Shown in pieces: positions 8,377 through 16,890 of a stretch of 64,000 nt of DNA. Position numbers and translations under genes: made by a program. The notes under the pieces are model-generated. The model was not told the DNA's origin. It did no database searches and saw nothing but the letters and a program-made list of their open reading frames with translations. Source of the stretch: Bacteroidota bacterium (GTDB lineage Bacteria > Bacteroidota > Ignavibacteria > Kapaibacteriales > UBA2268); the NCBI GenBank assembly GCA_021780815.1, contig JAJXYC010000013.1, positions 1 to 64,000 of the forward strand. Reading direction: 5' to 3'. Position 1 is the stretch's first letter. Each line of letters opens with the position of its first letter.

Positions 8377-9969
8377 ATGAAAATATCTAAACAATCCCAG
8401 ACTAAATTAATTTTATTTCTTATATACTCGTTTATCTATTTCCCAATTATATTTTTTTTAGTATCTAATGATACTGCTATTTATTTACAAGGTGGTAAGA
8501 CAATACTTGATGGGGGAAAATTATATTTAGATTTTGTGGATATAAAATCTCCTACTTTTTTTACAGTTTATGCTTTAATTAATTTTATATCTCAAAACAA
8601 TATTTTGCTGTTTAATATTGTTTGTTTTATTATTTATATTTTTACAAGTTTTTTAATTTTCTATTACGTAAAAAAATTCATCAATGAAGCAAGTGGTATT
8701 ATTGCCTCAATTATTTATGCTGTATCAGTTGTTTGTTTAAATATAGGTTCTACCGTACATGTAGAAACATTATTTAGTTCTTTATTAGTTTTTTCTATGA
8801 TATTTTACCTAAAATCAATAGAACAACCGACTATTTCTATTTTTTCAAAAAAATCATCATCGTTAATTATTCATTCAATAATTTTATCACTCCTTTTTTC
8901 TTTAAAGTATACATATATTTTTATATATTTTGCATATATACTTTTTGATTTTTTGTCTGCAAAATTTACTTTTAAAGAAATTATAAAAAGAAATTTCCAT
9001 ATATTTATTCTCTTTATAATTTCAACAATAGTATTTCACTTTTGGTTGTTCGATAAGCAAATTTTAATTGGTTATGGCTATGTATTTAAGTATATGGCTT
9101 TTTATGGTAGTATTCCGCCATTAGATATGAATTTGCTTCGGGATATTATTAAAAGTCTTGGGGTTTTCTTCGGAGATTATTATTCTTTACTTTTTACTTT
9201 TTTGGCTTTTTACGGGATCATTCAATATTTACTTATTCGTGAGGATAAAAGAAACTATTTTATTGAACTTACCATAGTGCTGTTTGCCTTTTTATTATTG
9301 AGTATAATAAGTGAAAGGAAATTATTACCATACCACTTTGGAAGAATGTATATTTCATTATCAATACTTGTTGGGTATGGTTCTTGGGAATTATTCAGTT
9401 TAATCATAAATTTGTATAAAGAAAAGAAGTTGGATAATTTTAAGAAGTTTGCAATTTTAACACTCTTTATTTTTTTGTTAACAACGAGTGAATTTTCCCG
9501 ATTTATTAATGTTTGGAAAATTCCGATAATACGTATGAAAAGTGAAGTGGCATTATTAAAGATGATAGATGCTTCTCGTCCAGGATATTTCACATATTAC
9601 GAAAAATACAAAATTGCTGATTATATGAACCAAAGATATTTGCCGCAAACGAAAGTATTAATTGTTTCAATTGGTGAATTTGATTTGATTTATAGGTTGA
9701 AACAACAAGTTCTCAAAGTTTTACCTCAAAGAAGTAACATTGTCTCGGAACTTATTGTGCCTGGACATTTTAACTTGTTTTTAAAAGAATTAAATGCGGC
9801 TGATGTATTGATAGCTCAAAAAAATGATGTATTTTATTATTTAACAGGGAACTACTTAACTTCATATCAATCATTGGAACAAAATCCAATTATTTCAAAG
9901 ATATTAAATGCTAATTTCCATATTGTTTATGAAGATGATGTAAACGTTATTTTTGAACGCAACAAGTAA
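8377..9969 (+). CDS. GT-C-like integral membrane glycosyltransferase, copy 2
   Basis: A paralogue of the gene just upstream with the same layout: about 530 residues, multiple transmembrane helices, and a first external loop NDTAIYLQGGKTILDGGKLY followed by LDFVDIKSPTFF. The second half of the loop has KSP in place of the KPP of copy 1. The stretch around residue 150 is close to identical between copies (KSIEQ-x-TISIFSKKS), as are IKRNF, LFDK, FFGD and the soluble end (SEFDLTYLL versus GEFDLIYRL; LTGN near the C-terminus). I chose ATG 8377; an in-frame GTG at 8371 adds two residues. The pair looks like a tandem duplication with divergence, perhaps for two sugars or acceptors. No function can be named beyond the GT-C-like fold. 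Confidence 0.78.
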   Translation: MKISKQSQTKLILFLIYSFIYFPIIFFLVSNDTAIYLQGGKTILDGGKLYLDFVDIKSPTFFTVYALINFISQNNILLFNIVCFIIYIFTSFLIFYYVKKFINEASGIIASIIYAVSVVCLNIGSTVHVETLFSSLLVFSMIFYLKSIEQPTISIFSKKSSSLIIHSIILSLLFSLKYTYIFIYFAYILFDFLSAKFTFKEIIKRNFHIFILFIISTIVFHFWLFDKQILIGYGYVFKYMAFYGSIPPLDMNLLRDIIKSLGVFFGDYYSLLFTFLAFYGIIQYLLIREDKRNYFIELTIVLFAFLLLSIISERKLLPYHFGRMYISLSILVGYGSWELFSLIINLYKEKKLDNFKKFAILTLFIFLLTTSEFSRFINVWKIPIIRMKSEVALLKMIDASRPGYFTYYEKYKIADYMNQRYLPQTKVLIVSIGEFDLIYRLKQQVLKVLPQRSNIVSELIVPGHFNLFLKELNAADVLIAQKNDVFYYLTGNYLTSYQSLEQNPIISKILNANFHIVYEDDVNVIFERNK

Positions 9970-9979
9970 ATAAAATTTT

Positions 9980-10037
9980 TATATATTGCTATTTCAATTT
10001 TGCATAAAAGCAAATTGCTTAAATAGAATAATATATA
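9980..10037. terminator. Imperfect nested hairpins in a convergent gap, possible bidirectional terminator
   Basis: An outer imperfect stem (CTATTT with AAATAG plus flanking AT pairs) encloses an inner hairpin CAATTTTGC/GCAAATTG with an ATAAAA loop. It sits between the ends of the plus-strand GT-C gene and the minus-strand Fe-S carrier gene. The T-tracts are weak, so termination is only plausible. Confidence 0.3.
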
Positions 10038-10108
10038 ACAAAGTTCTTATATATTAAATTTATTTAAGCAAAAAAGTTAATTTCAAACAAATTATCTATA
10101 TTTTGTTG

Positions 10109-10522
10109 TTAATGGCTACAACCGCACGTATTTTCATTAAATGGATTTACAAAAATGAAACCACTCCCTTGAATATCATCAACAAAATCAAGTGTAACAC
10201 CCATTAAATAAAATATACTTTTAGAATCAATAACTATATTAATCCCATCTACGACCATTTTTCTGTCGCTTTCTTCATAATTATTATCAAGACCTAAACG
10301 ATAAATCATACCAGAACACCCACCACTGCGAGCGGCAAAACGTAAAGAAAAATCGTCCGGTACATTGTTTTCTTCCATAAATTCTTTGATTTTTTCCATC
10401 GCAAGAGATGTAATCATTAAATAATCTTCTTCGGTAGCACCTTCAATCTTTGTGTCAATTTTTATCCCTTCAAATTCTTTTTCAATTGTTGGATTGTATG
10501 CCTCAGGTGTAATTTTTTCCAT
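10109..10522 (-). CDS. A-type Fe-S cluster carrier (HesB/IscA/ErpA family)
   Basis: A-type carriers accept Fe-S clusters from the assembly scaffold and hand them to target enzymes. The 137-residue protein has the HesB domain from about residue 35 to the end, with the three cluster-ligating cysteines in place: Cys69 in SGGCSGM and Cys133/Cys135 in CGC near the C-terminus. An acidic N-terminal extension of about 34 residues precedes the domain and is longer than in E. coli IscA or ErpA. No other isc or suf genes are nearby, so whether it acts as ErpA or IscA cannot be told. The gene is transcribed alone, convergent with the GT-C pair. Confidence 0.92.
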   Translation of the reverse strand: MEKITPEAYNPTIEKEFEGIKIDTKIEGATEEDYLMITSLAMEKIKEFMEENNVPDDFSLRFAARSGGCSGMIYRLGLDNNYEESDRKMVVDGINIVIDSKSIFYLMGVTLDFVDDIQGSGFIFVNPFNENTCGCSH

Positions 10523-10790
10523 TTATTTATTCCTTATTGATATTTTAAAAATTAGTTAGAACTAAATACTATAAACGAATTAATAATGAGAAATTGTAAA
10601 GTAAAAAAAAGAAAACAATAAATAATGGTAAAATACAATAATTTTTTACTTACAACTTCCTAAATTTAGGTTAAACTAAAATATTAAAGAAAATATTAAA
10701 GAATTTATATATAAAACTATAATTTTAGCAGCAGTGAGTTTACTTATTACATTAAGTGCTTACGCACAAAAACCAAATAATGAGGTAGAT

Positions 10791-11282
10791 ATGAATGAAA
10801 AATCGATCTATGATTTCAAAGTCAAATCAATTGATGGGAATGAAATCAAAATGGAGGACTATAAAGGTAAAGTTTTGCTAATTGTAAATGTGGCAAGTCA
10901 ATGTGGGTTTACTCCACAGTATGAAGGGCTTGAACTACTTTACAAAAAATACAAAGAGCAAGGCTTTGTAGTGTTGGGCTTCCCTTGCAATCAATTTGCT
11001 GGTCAAGAACCCGGGACAGATATGGAAATAAAAAATTTCTGTTCTACTAAATACAACGTAACTTTTCCAATGTTTTCAAAAATTGAAGTAAATGGAGATA
11101 ATACTAATCCTCTTTATGTTTATTTAAAGCAAAAAGCGCCTGGTGTATTATCTACAAAGGATATTAAGTGGAATTTTACGAAATTTTTAATTGATAAAAA
11201 TGGAAATGTAATTGAACGTTTTGCGCCTGCAACTACACCTGATGCAATTGATGAACACATAGCTAAACTCCTTAAAAAATAA
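10791..11282 (+). CDS. Glutathione peroxidase (thiol peroxidase of the GPx family)
   Basis: GPx-family enzymes reduce hydroperoxides; Cys versions mostly use thioredoxin. From ATG 10791 the protein has 163 residues with the catalytic set Cys38 (NVASQCGFTP), Gln72 (FAGQEPG) and Trp127-Asn128 (KWNFTKF). Cys84 (NFCSTKYNVTFP) lies where the resolving Cys of thioredoxin-dependent GPx is found. This start has GAGG five bases upstream and gives the usual N-terminus. However, the same frame is open back to 10680 and encodes a clear signal peptide (ILAAVSLLITLSAYAQ). That part has no ATG; only GTG 10734 or non-standard ATT codons at 10683/10695 could start it. The enzyme may therefore be exported, cytosolic or both. 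Confidence 0.9.
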   Translation: MNEKSIYDFKVKSIDGNEIKMEDYKGKVLLIVNVASQCGFTPQYEGLELLYKKYKEQGFVVLGFPCNQFAGQEPGTDMEIKNFCSTKYNVTFPMFSKIEVNGDNTNPLYVYLKQKAPGVLSTKDIKWNFTKFLIDKNGNVIERFAPATTPDAIDEHIAKLLKK

Positions 11283-11310
11283 TATAAAAGAATATAAATG
11301 GTTGATTACG

Positions 11311-11367
11311 AACTTCACTCGGCATGACTTTTTGGCAAGTTTTAAAGCTGAGTGAAGTTTCTATTCA
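11311..11367 (+). terminator. Terminator-like inverted repeat after the GPx gene
   Basis: Thirteen-base arms AACTTCACTCGGC (11311-11323) and GCTGAGTGAAGTT (11347-11359) pair with a single G-T wobble around a 23-base loop, followed by TCTATTCATTTTTTT. It lies 28 bases after the GPx stop codon. The loop is long for a simple terminator, so a regulatory RNA structure is also possible. Confidence 0.6.
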
Positions 11368-11451
11368 TTTTTTTATTAATCAATTCTTGTTATTTTATTT
11401 CCATAAAGTGAATGTTTTAATTTGTAATTTGTCAGATTAAATATTTATGCT

Positions 11452-11949
11452 ATGGATTTGAACAAAATAATTCAACATCTTACCTTTTTACTTTGGGTTG
11501 CAATGAATAAACCCAAAATTAAAGATATAAGCAAATTAACAGGTCTTAAATCAATTGAGATAATGAAATGGAAAAAAGAAAACTTGTGGGAGGATAATTT
11601 TGATAAAACATATCAAGGAATAAATCAAATGGTTGAAAAAGCGGCATATTTCAAAGATACACCGATGAATTATTTAGTGGAGTTTGTGAACAAAGTCTTA
11701 AAGAAGTTTGATGAAATTAAAGGTAACGTTGAAGAGATGACGTTGGAAGAATTACTTAAAACTACTCAAACGCTTTCTCGTGCTGTTCAACCTTTCATTA
11801 AATTAACTTCTGTTTTAAGTAATGGAGCAAATTACTCAAAAGAAGATAAAGAATTGATAAAAAATCTATCGCAAAATAAAACAATTAGAGAACTTACACA
11901 AAATCTTTTAATTCAAATTTCTGGTTTAGAAAAAGAAAATAATTCGTAA
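11452..11949 (+). CDS. Hypothetical 165-aa protein with N-terminal HTH-like segment
   Basis: A soluble, helical, Lys/Glu-rich protein of 165 residues that I do not recognise. Residues about 20-45 (IKDISKLTGLKSIEIMKWKK) resemble a helix-turn-helix of the kind used to recognise DNA in small terminase subunits and transposase-like proteins. The remainder predicts as amphipathic helices, with a possible coiled coil at about 75-110. There is no signal peptide. The gene lies 42 bases before alkD on the same strand, so the two may be co-transcribed. A DNA-binding role is a guess from the N-terminal pattern only. Confidence 0.6.
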   Translation: MDLNKIIQHLTFLLWVAMNKPKIKDISKLTGLKSIEIMKWKKENLWEDNFDKTYQGINQMVEKAAYFKDTPMNYLVEFVNKVLKKFDEIKGNVEEMTLEELLKTTQTLSRAVQPFIKLTSVLSNGANYSKEDKELIKNLSQNKTIRELTQNLLIQISGLEKENNS

Positions 11950-11991
11950 TTTTACATTTTCTTTGCTTGTAATAATTATTGAATACAAAAG

Positions 11992-12690
11992 ATGAACAGT
12001 TACATTGAACCTTTAAATGAAATATATTGCAAAAATGCAAATACAGATAATGCTTTTTGGGAAAAGAAGTATATGAGAAATCAATTTGAATTTTTTGGAA
12101 TAAGAACTCCTATTAGAGCCGAATTCAATAAAACTTTCTTTAAACAATACAAGCTGCCAGTTCAAAATGAAATAAAAAACATAGTATATGAATTATGGAA
12201 TTTACCTCAAAGGGAATTTCAATATTTTGCTCTTGACCTTTTATTTAAATCCGAAAAAATTTGGGATAAAAATTTTATTGAAATTTTTGAAAATATAATA
12301 GTTCAAAAATCTTGGTGGGATACAGTTGATTATATTGCAGCACGATTAATTGGCGATTATTTCCTTAAATATCCTGAAAATATATTAAAATATACCGAAA
12401 AATGGATGAACTCACAAAATATTTGGTTGCAAAGGTCTGCCTTGCTTTTTCAATTAAAATATAAGAAGAATACTAATTTTGATTTATTAACTCAGTATAT
12501 TATAAAATTGAAAGAATCAAATGAATTTTTTATACAAAAAGCAATTGGTTGGATTTTGCGAGAATATTCAAAAGTAGAGCCTGAAAAGGTATGGCGATTT
12601 GCTTCAACGGTTAAACTAAAGCCATTAAGCGAAAGAGAAGCAAAGCGAATAATCCAAAAAAAATTTCCTGCAATTGCAATTGAATCTTAA
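11992..12690 (+). CDS. AlkD-family DNA alkylation repair glycosylase
   Basis: AlkD enzymes are HEAT-like-repeat DNA glycosylases that excise positively charged alkylated bases such as 7-methylguanine and 3-methyladenine. The 232-residue protein shows the family signatures FFGIRTPIR, LWNLPQREFQYFALDLL, SWWDTVD, WLQRSALL and FFIQKAIGWILREYSK. The four functional residues defined in Bacillus cereus AlkD fall at identical numbers here (Trp109, Asp113, Arg148, Trp187), so the enzyme should be active. It is cytoplasmic. It follows the HTH-like hypothetical gene by 42 bases and is followed by a separate promoter for nuoE. Confidence 0.93.
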   Translation: MNSYIEPLNEIYCKNANTDNAFWEKKYMRNQFEFFGIRTPIRAEFNKTFFKQYKLPVQNEIKNIVYELWNLPQREFQYFALDLLFKSEKIWDKNFIEIFENIIVQKSWWDTVDYIAARLIGDYFLKYPENILKYTEKWMNSQNIWLQRSALLFQLKYKKNTNFDLLTQYIIKLKESNEFFIQKAIGWILREYSKVEPEKVWRFASTVKLKPLSEREAKRIIQKKFPAIAIES

Positions 12691-12735
12691 ATATTTTTCT
12701 TATGAGTATTTTTCAGAGTTATTAAATTTAAAATC

Positions 12736-12765
12736 TTGATAAATGAAAAGAAGTTGTTAAATTTG
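12736..12765 (+). promoter_or_regulatory. Bacteroidota-type promoter before nuoE
   Basis: TTG (12736-12738) is followed by exactly 19 bases and TAAATTTG (12758-12765). This matches the Bacteroidota primary-sigma pattern TTG-N19-TAnnTTTG (-33/-7). The nuoE ATG is 22 bases further on. Confidence 0.6.
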
Positions 12766-12787
12766 TATATTCAAAAAGAGAAAATTT

Positions 12788-13261
12788 ATGGAAATTAAAT
12801 TTAATGAGCAAGAATTACAAGAAATAGAACAAATAAAGTCTAAATATCCAACTGAACAATCTGCTTTGATGGGAGTTTTATGGATTGCCCAAAGAAAATT
12901 TGGTTGGATTTCAAATGATGTAATATTATATATTGCAGACTTATTGCATTTACCTCCTGCACATGTTGAAGGTGTGGTTAAGTTCTATACAATGTATTTC
13001 AAAAAGCCTATGGGGAAATATCATATACAAGTTTGTACAAATGTTTCTTGTATGTTACGTGGAGGAGAACAAATCTTTCATTTTGTTAAAGATAAATTAA
13101 AAATTGGAAATATGGAAGTTACGCCTGATGGTAAATTTTCATTGGAAGAAGTTGAATGTATGGGAGCTTGTGGTGGTGCTCCAATGATTGCTATTAATGA
13201 AGATTATTATGAAAATATTAATATTGAAAAAGTGGAACAGATTTTAAATAAATTGGATTAA
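12788..13261 (+). CDS. nuoE: NADH-quinone oxidoreductase subunit E-like protein (24 kDa, [2Fe-2S])
   Basis: NuoE is part of the NADH-oxidising arm of respiratory complex I, or of NAD-dependent hydrogenases and formate dehydrogenases. The 157-residue thioredoxin-like protein keeps all four ligands of the N1a [2Fe-2S] cluster: Cys83 and Cys88 (CTNVSC) and Cys124 and Cys128 (CMGAC). The N-terminal helical part (ALMGVLWIAQRKFGWIS, LPPAHVEGVVKFYTMY) is typical. No NuoF, NuoG or other complex I gene adjoins it; its neighbours are alkD and a rhomboid-like gene, and it has its own promoter. It may serve a complex encoded elsewhere or a bifurcating enzyme. Confidence 0.93.
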   Translation: MEIKFNEQELQEIEQIKSKYPTEQSALMGVLWIAQRKFGWISNDVILYIADLLHLPPAHVEGVVKFYTMYFKKPMGKYHIQVCTNVSCMLRGGEQIFHFVKDKLKIGNMEVTPDGKFSLEEVECMGACGGAPMIAINEDYYENINIEKVEQILNKLD

Positions 13262-13371
13262 CTTTATTTTTAATGATTAAATTAACATAAAACTTAATGA
13301 AATTTGTAACTTTTTTGCCGATATATTCGTTTATATTTTAAGAATTATTTTTAGGTTAAAAATACAAATTG

Positions 13372-14256
13372 ATGACAAAGAAAAATATATTGCTTTACTT
13401 GTATTTGCCTGTTGCATTATTTTCGTTAGTAAATATAATATTTAGATTGCATTTTGAAAATACTCTGGGGTTAAATCCAAGTAGAATTTTTCATAATGGT
13501 GAGATATGGAGATTAATTACTTTTCCATTAGTGGATTTATCTCTTACAAATATTTTAATAATGCTTGTAAGTTTGTTCCTTTTTCTACCTCAACTTGATA
13601 AATACTTTGCCAAATTATTATTAATTACTTTTTTTTGCTTGATAATTGTTTTACAAGGGGCTTTATTTACTATTATGTTCTGGGGTATGAACATAAGCTT
13701 TACAGGTGTTGCCTCAATATTAGCTTTTATTTTAACTATTACAGGTTCGCTTATTCCAAAAGAAAAGGTCTTGTTTAAACAACATAAATTAGGTAATAAT
13801 TTACAAGCAATATTAATTTTATCACTACTTTTAATTTCTTCAAAATTTGAATTAATATTCAATAATCAAAACAGTCAAGCACAAACAGCCTTTTTCCCGA
13901 TTATTTTTGGTGTATTGGTGGGTTATATGTTTTATTTTCAAATCTATTTCTTTAAAAAATATTATATACCAAAGAAAAGAACAAAATCATTAGAAGAAAT
14001 TACTCAAATTTTGACGCAAGCAAGAGAATCTGTTCAAAAATTAGAAACCAGTTTAGTAAATAAATCTGTAACAACCCAAAAATTTGCTAATTACTATGAA
14101 AACCAAAGACAAAATAATTTATATCAACTTTCTGATGATCCTGAACACAATGAAGATATTTTAAATAAAATTTTAGATAAAATTATTGCGGAAGGGAAAG
14201 ATGCTTTAACACAACAAGAAAAAAAAATATTGAAAGAATTATCTCGAAAAATATAA
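13372..14256 (+). CDS. Rhomboid-like membrane protein lacking catalytic residues (pseudoprotease)
   Basis: The protein has six or so membrane segments within residues 1-205 and a soluble C-terminal tail. The rhomboid fold is suggested by LGLNPSRIFHNGEIWRLITF in the first loop, where active rhomboids have the conserved W-R-T motif. The C-terminal element EDILNKILDKIIAEGKDALT followed by QQEKKILKELS is the kind of tail found on Bacteroidota rhomboids. The nucleophile motif GxSG aligns with SFTG (about residue 110), and the His of transmembrane helix 6 (AHLGG) aligns with PIIFG, so Ser and His are both missing. It may act as an iRhom/Derlin-like chaperone. I chose ATG 13372; a TTG just before it is also in frame. 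A strong terminator follows. Confidence 0.8.
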   Translation: MTKKNILLYLYLPVALFSLVNIIFRLHFENTLGLNPSRIFHNGEIWRLITFPLVDLSLTNILIMLVSLFLFLPQLDKYFAKLLLITFFCLIIVLQGALFTIMFWGMNISFTGVASILAFILTITGSLIPKEKVLFKQHKLGNNLQAILILSLLLISSKFELIFNNQNSQAQTAFFPIIFGVLVGYMFYFQIYFFKKYYIPKKRTKSLEEITQILTQARESVQKLETSLVNKSVTTQKFANYYENQRQNNLYQLSDDPEHNEDILNKILDKIIAEGKDALTQQEKKILKELSRKI

Positions 14257-14298
14257 GAAAAAACAGGCTATCCCAAAAAGATAGCCTGTTTTTTTTGA
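14256..14298. terminator. Bidirectional intrinsic terminator between convergent genes
   Basis: A perfect 11-bp stem, AACAGGCTATC (14262-14272) with GATAGCCTGTT (14280-14290), surrounds a CCAAAAA loop. T8 follows on the plus strand, and an A-rich tract precedes it to give U's on the minus strand. It serves the rhomboid-like gene and the convergent TonB receptor gene. Confidence 0.92.
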
Positions 14299-14320
14299 GG
14301 TATAAAATTTAAAGTAAAAT

Positions 14321-16732
14321 TTATATTTTGTAGCTAATTCTAAATGTAGTATAACGTGGAATATAAGTACCACCAAAGATTTCGTAATGTTTTCTATCCA
14401 ATAAATTGTTAATATTTAATCCTAAATCAAGATTTTTGATTAAATAGCAACCAACATTTAAATTAACAAGTGCATAAGCCGGCACATACCCTACATAAGT
14501 TCCTGCTAACCAATCAAATCCTTGTGTATAAGAGAAATTGATGTTTGCATCAAAAATATCCTTTTTCTCATAAGAAAGACCAATTTGATATTTATTTGGA
14601 GTAGTATTTGGAAGAATTTGTTGATATTGATTAGCACGCACAACATCGAAATTATAATTAGAATAACCCAAATCTAAATACATTTCATTAGTTAGGAAGT
14701 AAGTAAGTTGTAATTCTATTCCCCATTGATTTACTTGTCCAATATTGGTATTTGAAACTACAAAAGTAGGAACTCCATTATAATCAGAAAGACGAAGTCT
14801 ATCTCTTGGAGATAAAGCATTATAAATCATATTTTCCACTAAACTTGTATATTGTTGTAAATTTTGAGGTAATTGTGGTGTCCATTGAGGAATATCAGGA
14901 TTAACTCGTGGTAAAAAATTAGTAATAAAATCACTTAATTTGTTATAATATAAGTTAGCAGATATTTTGAACTTATCAAAGAAAACACCATCATATCCAA
15001 GTTCTAATCCAATATTCTTTTCGACTGTTAAATTAGCATTACCAACCGCTTTTGCGTTCATAGCATTTAACCCAAAATTTAAATTAGGATTAGTTCCAGT
15101 AAGGGTAGTTAAGGTATCATTAATTTGTTTCTGGACAGCACTAAAATTCACAGGTTTGCCTGTTTTCGGGTCAAAAGCAGGAGCATCGGGTGTCAATCTG
15201 TATAAATCAGAATAATTTGGTCTTTGGAAAGAACGTCCAGCAGAAATTCTGATTTTTTGATTTGTTATTGGAGAAAATACAACAGCAAAACGTGGCGAAA
15301 ATTGTGTAGAATGAATACTTGCTAAATCAACTCTTGCAGAAGTTATAAAATCAAAATATGAATTTGCTTTATAATCAACTTGACCGTAAACTCCTGTATA
15401 ATTAGCATCTACATCAAAAGGAATTGACGTGCCATAAGTTCTAATAAATTGGAATTCTTGGCTTGCACCAGCCACAAAGTTGAGTTTTTCATTAAATACA
15501 TAATTATACTGTCCTTCCACAAAAATATCTTTTGAGTTATCAAGTAGAGGTGCACCAGGAACCATTAACCACATAGTATCAAGAGTATGCCTTTGCATAT
15601 AGTAAGCTTGAAAATGTAAGTCTGATGAATTGAAGGTAATTCTTGCATAAGGTCTTTCTACATCTTTAACAAAGGTTCTTCCTAAACCAAATACAAACAT
15701 TTCATTTGTGTTTCTGGAATAACCTAATTCAGCGGTAATCTGCTTACTATTACTTAAATCATAATCCATTCGGAAAGTACCATAGTTAGATTGAGTATTT
15801 CTATCATCTTCTGTTAAAGTCTTTTTTTCAAGGGGAAGTCCCGGATATTCTAGAAATTGCACAGAATCACGACGATTAGACCAATTAAGTCTTTGTGAAT
15901 GTCCTACTGAAATCTTATAACTTAAATCTTCACCTAATAATCCAGCATAACGTGCATCTAATCGCAAAGTTTTATAATCACCGGCAAGCACACTTGCTTT
16001 GGCTCCTAAAACTTCCTTAGGAGAATAGGAAGTTAAATTCAAAACGCCATTGAACGCATTAGCTCCATATAAAGCCGTTGAAGGACCACGAACAAATTCA
16101 ATTCTTGAAAACTCATCTAAAGGAAGTGAGAAGGAATTCCATTCTTGTGCGCCTAAAAGGGGCATAGCTGCATCTCTACCATCTTGTAAAACTAAAATTC
16201 TGCGATTTAAGCCTCCATTGAATCCTCTTGTATTTACAATAAAGTCGGATGCTCCATTTTGTAAAATATCAACTCCAATATTGTCCTGAAAAGCTTGTGC
16301 TATTTGACCTGTTCGTGCCGCTTCTCTAATTTCTTCTGGGTTCTTTGCATATATTGCCGCAGGTGATTGTGTAATCTTTTGTGCCATTTTTGATGCACTA
16401 TATACTACTAAATCCTTAAACAAATAATTCTTTGGCTCTAAACTTATTTCCAAACTCTTATTTAGATAATCATTTGGTATTATTTTAATAGTTTTTGTTT
16501 GAAATGTTTCAGAATATATTTTTAAGGTTAAAGGTAAATTTTTCTCTATATTAAAACTAAAATCGCCATTTTTATTAGCGCTGATACTTTTATTTGTTTC
16601 TACTATTAAAACAATTGCACTTTGGATTGGTTTAGAATTTTCTCCTGAAATTATTCTTCCAGAAACTAATGTGGCGTAGGAATATGTAGTAAGAGAAAAA
16701 AGCATCAATAATGTAAAAATAAATTTATTCAT
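14321..16732 (-). CDS. TonB-dependent outer-membrane receptor
   Basis: TonB-dependent receptors import siderophores, vitamins, metals or glycans across the outer membrane using the proton motive force. The 803-residue protein has a signal peptide (MNKFIFTLLMLFSLTTYSYA) and a carboxypeptidase-regulatory-like domain at about 22-98 (VSGRIISGENSKPIQSAIV). The plug domain is at about 110-240 (NTRGFNGGLNRRILVLQDG, IEFVRGPSTALYGANAFNGV). A beta-barrel follows to the C-terminal aromatic-ending strand TTFRISYKI. NNLLDRKHYE near residue 780 is the usual last-hairpin motif. The substrate cannot be read from the sequence; there is no SusD, siderophore or cobalamin gene beside it. It is transcribed alone, divergent from menA. 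Confidence 0.95.
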   Translation of the reverse strand: MNKFIFTLLMLFSLTTYSYATLVSGRIISGENSKPIQSAIVLIVETNKSISANKNGDFSFNIEKNLPLTLKIYSETFQTKTIKIIPNDYLNKSLEISLEPKNYLFKDLVVYSASKMAQKITQSPAAIYAKNPEEIREAARTGQIAQAFQDNIGVDILQNGASDFIVNTRGFNGGLNRRILVLQDGRDAAMPLLGAQEWNSFSLPLDEFSRIEFVRGPSTALYGANAFNGVLNLTSYSPKEVLGAKASVLAGDYKTLRLDARYAGLLGEDLSYKISVGHSQRLNWSNRRDSVQFLEYPGLPLEKKTLTEDDRNTQSNYGTFRMDYDLSNSKQITAELGYSRNTNEMFVFGLGRTFVKDVERPYARITFNSSDLHFQAYYMQRHTLDTMWLMVPGAPLLDNSKDIFVEGQYNYVFNEKLNFVAGASQEFQFIRTYGTSIPFDVDANYTGVYGQVDYKANSYFDFITSARVDLASIHSTQFSPRFAVVFSPITNQKIRISAGRSFQRPNYSDLYRLTPDAPAFDPKTGKPVNFSAVQKQINDTLTTLTGTNPNLNFGLNAMNAKAVGNANLTVEKNIGLELGYDGVFFDKFKISANLYYNKLSDFITNFLPRVNPDIPQWTPQLPQNLQQYTSLVENMIYNALSPRDRLRLSDYNGVPTFVVSNTNIGQVNQWGIELQLTYFLTNEMYLDLGYSNYNFDVVRANQYQQILPNTTPNKYQIGLSYEKKDIFDANINFSYTQGFDWLAGTYVGYVPAYALVNLNVGCYLIKNLDLGLNINNLLDRKHYEIFGGTYIPRYTTFRISYKI

Positions 16733-16890
16733 ACTTATACCATATTAAATAAAGAAAATGTCTTGACGAATAATATGAGAAAAAATTTATCTGAACTTCA
16801 AATATATTAAACTAAAAAATTAATTAGGTGAATATAAATTTTTACTTATTAAGTAATTTCTTTATAATTTTGTAAAAAGTAGAAAAACAA

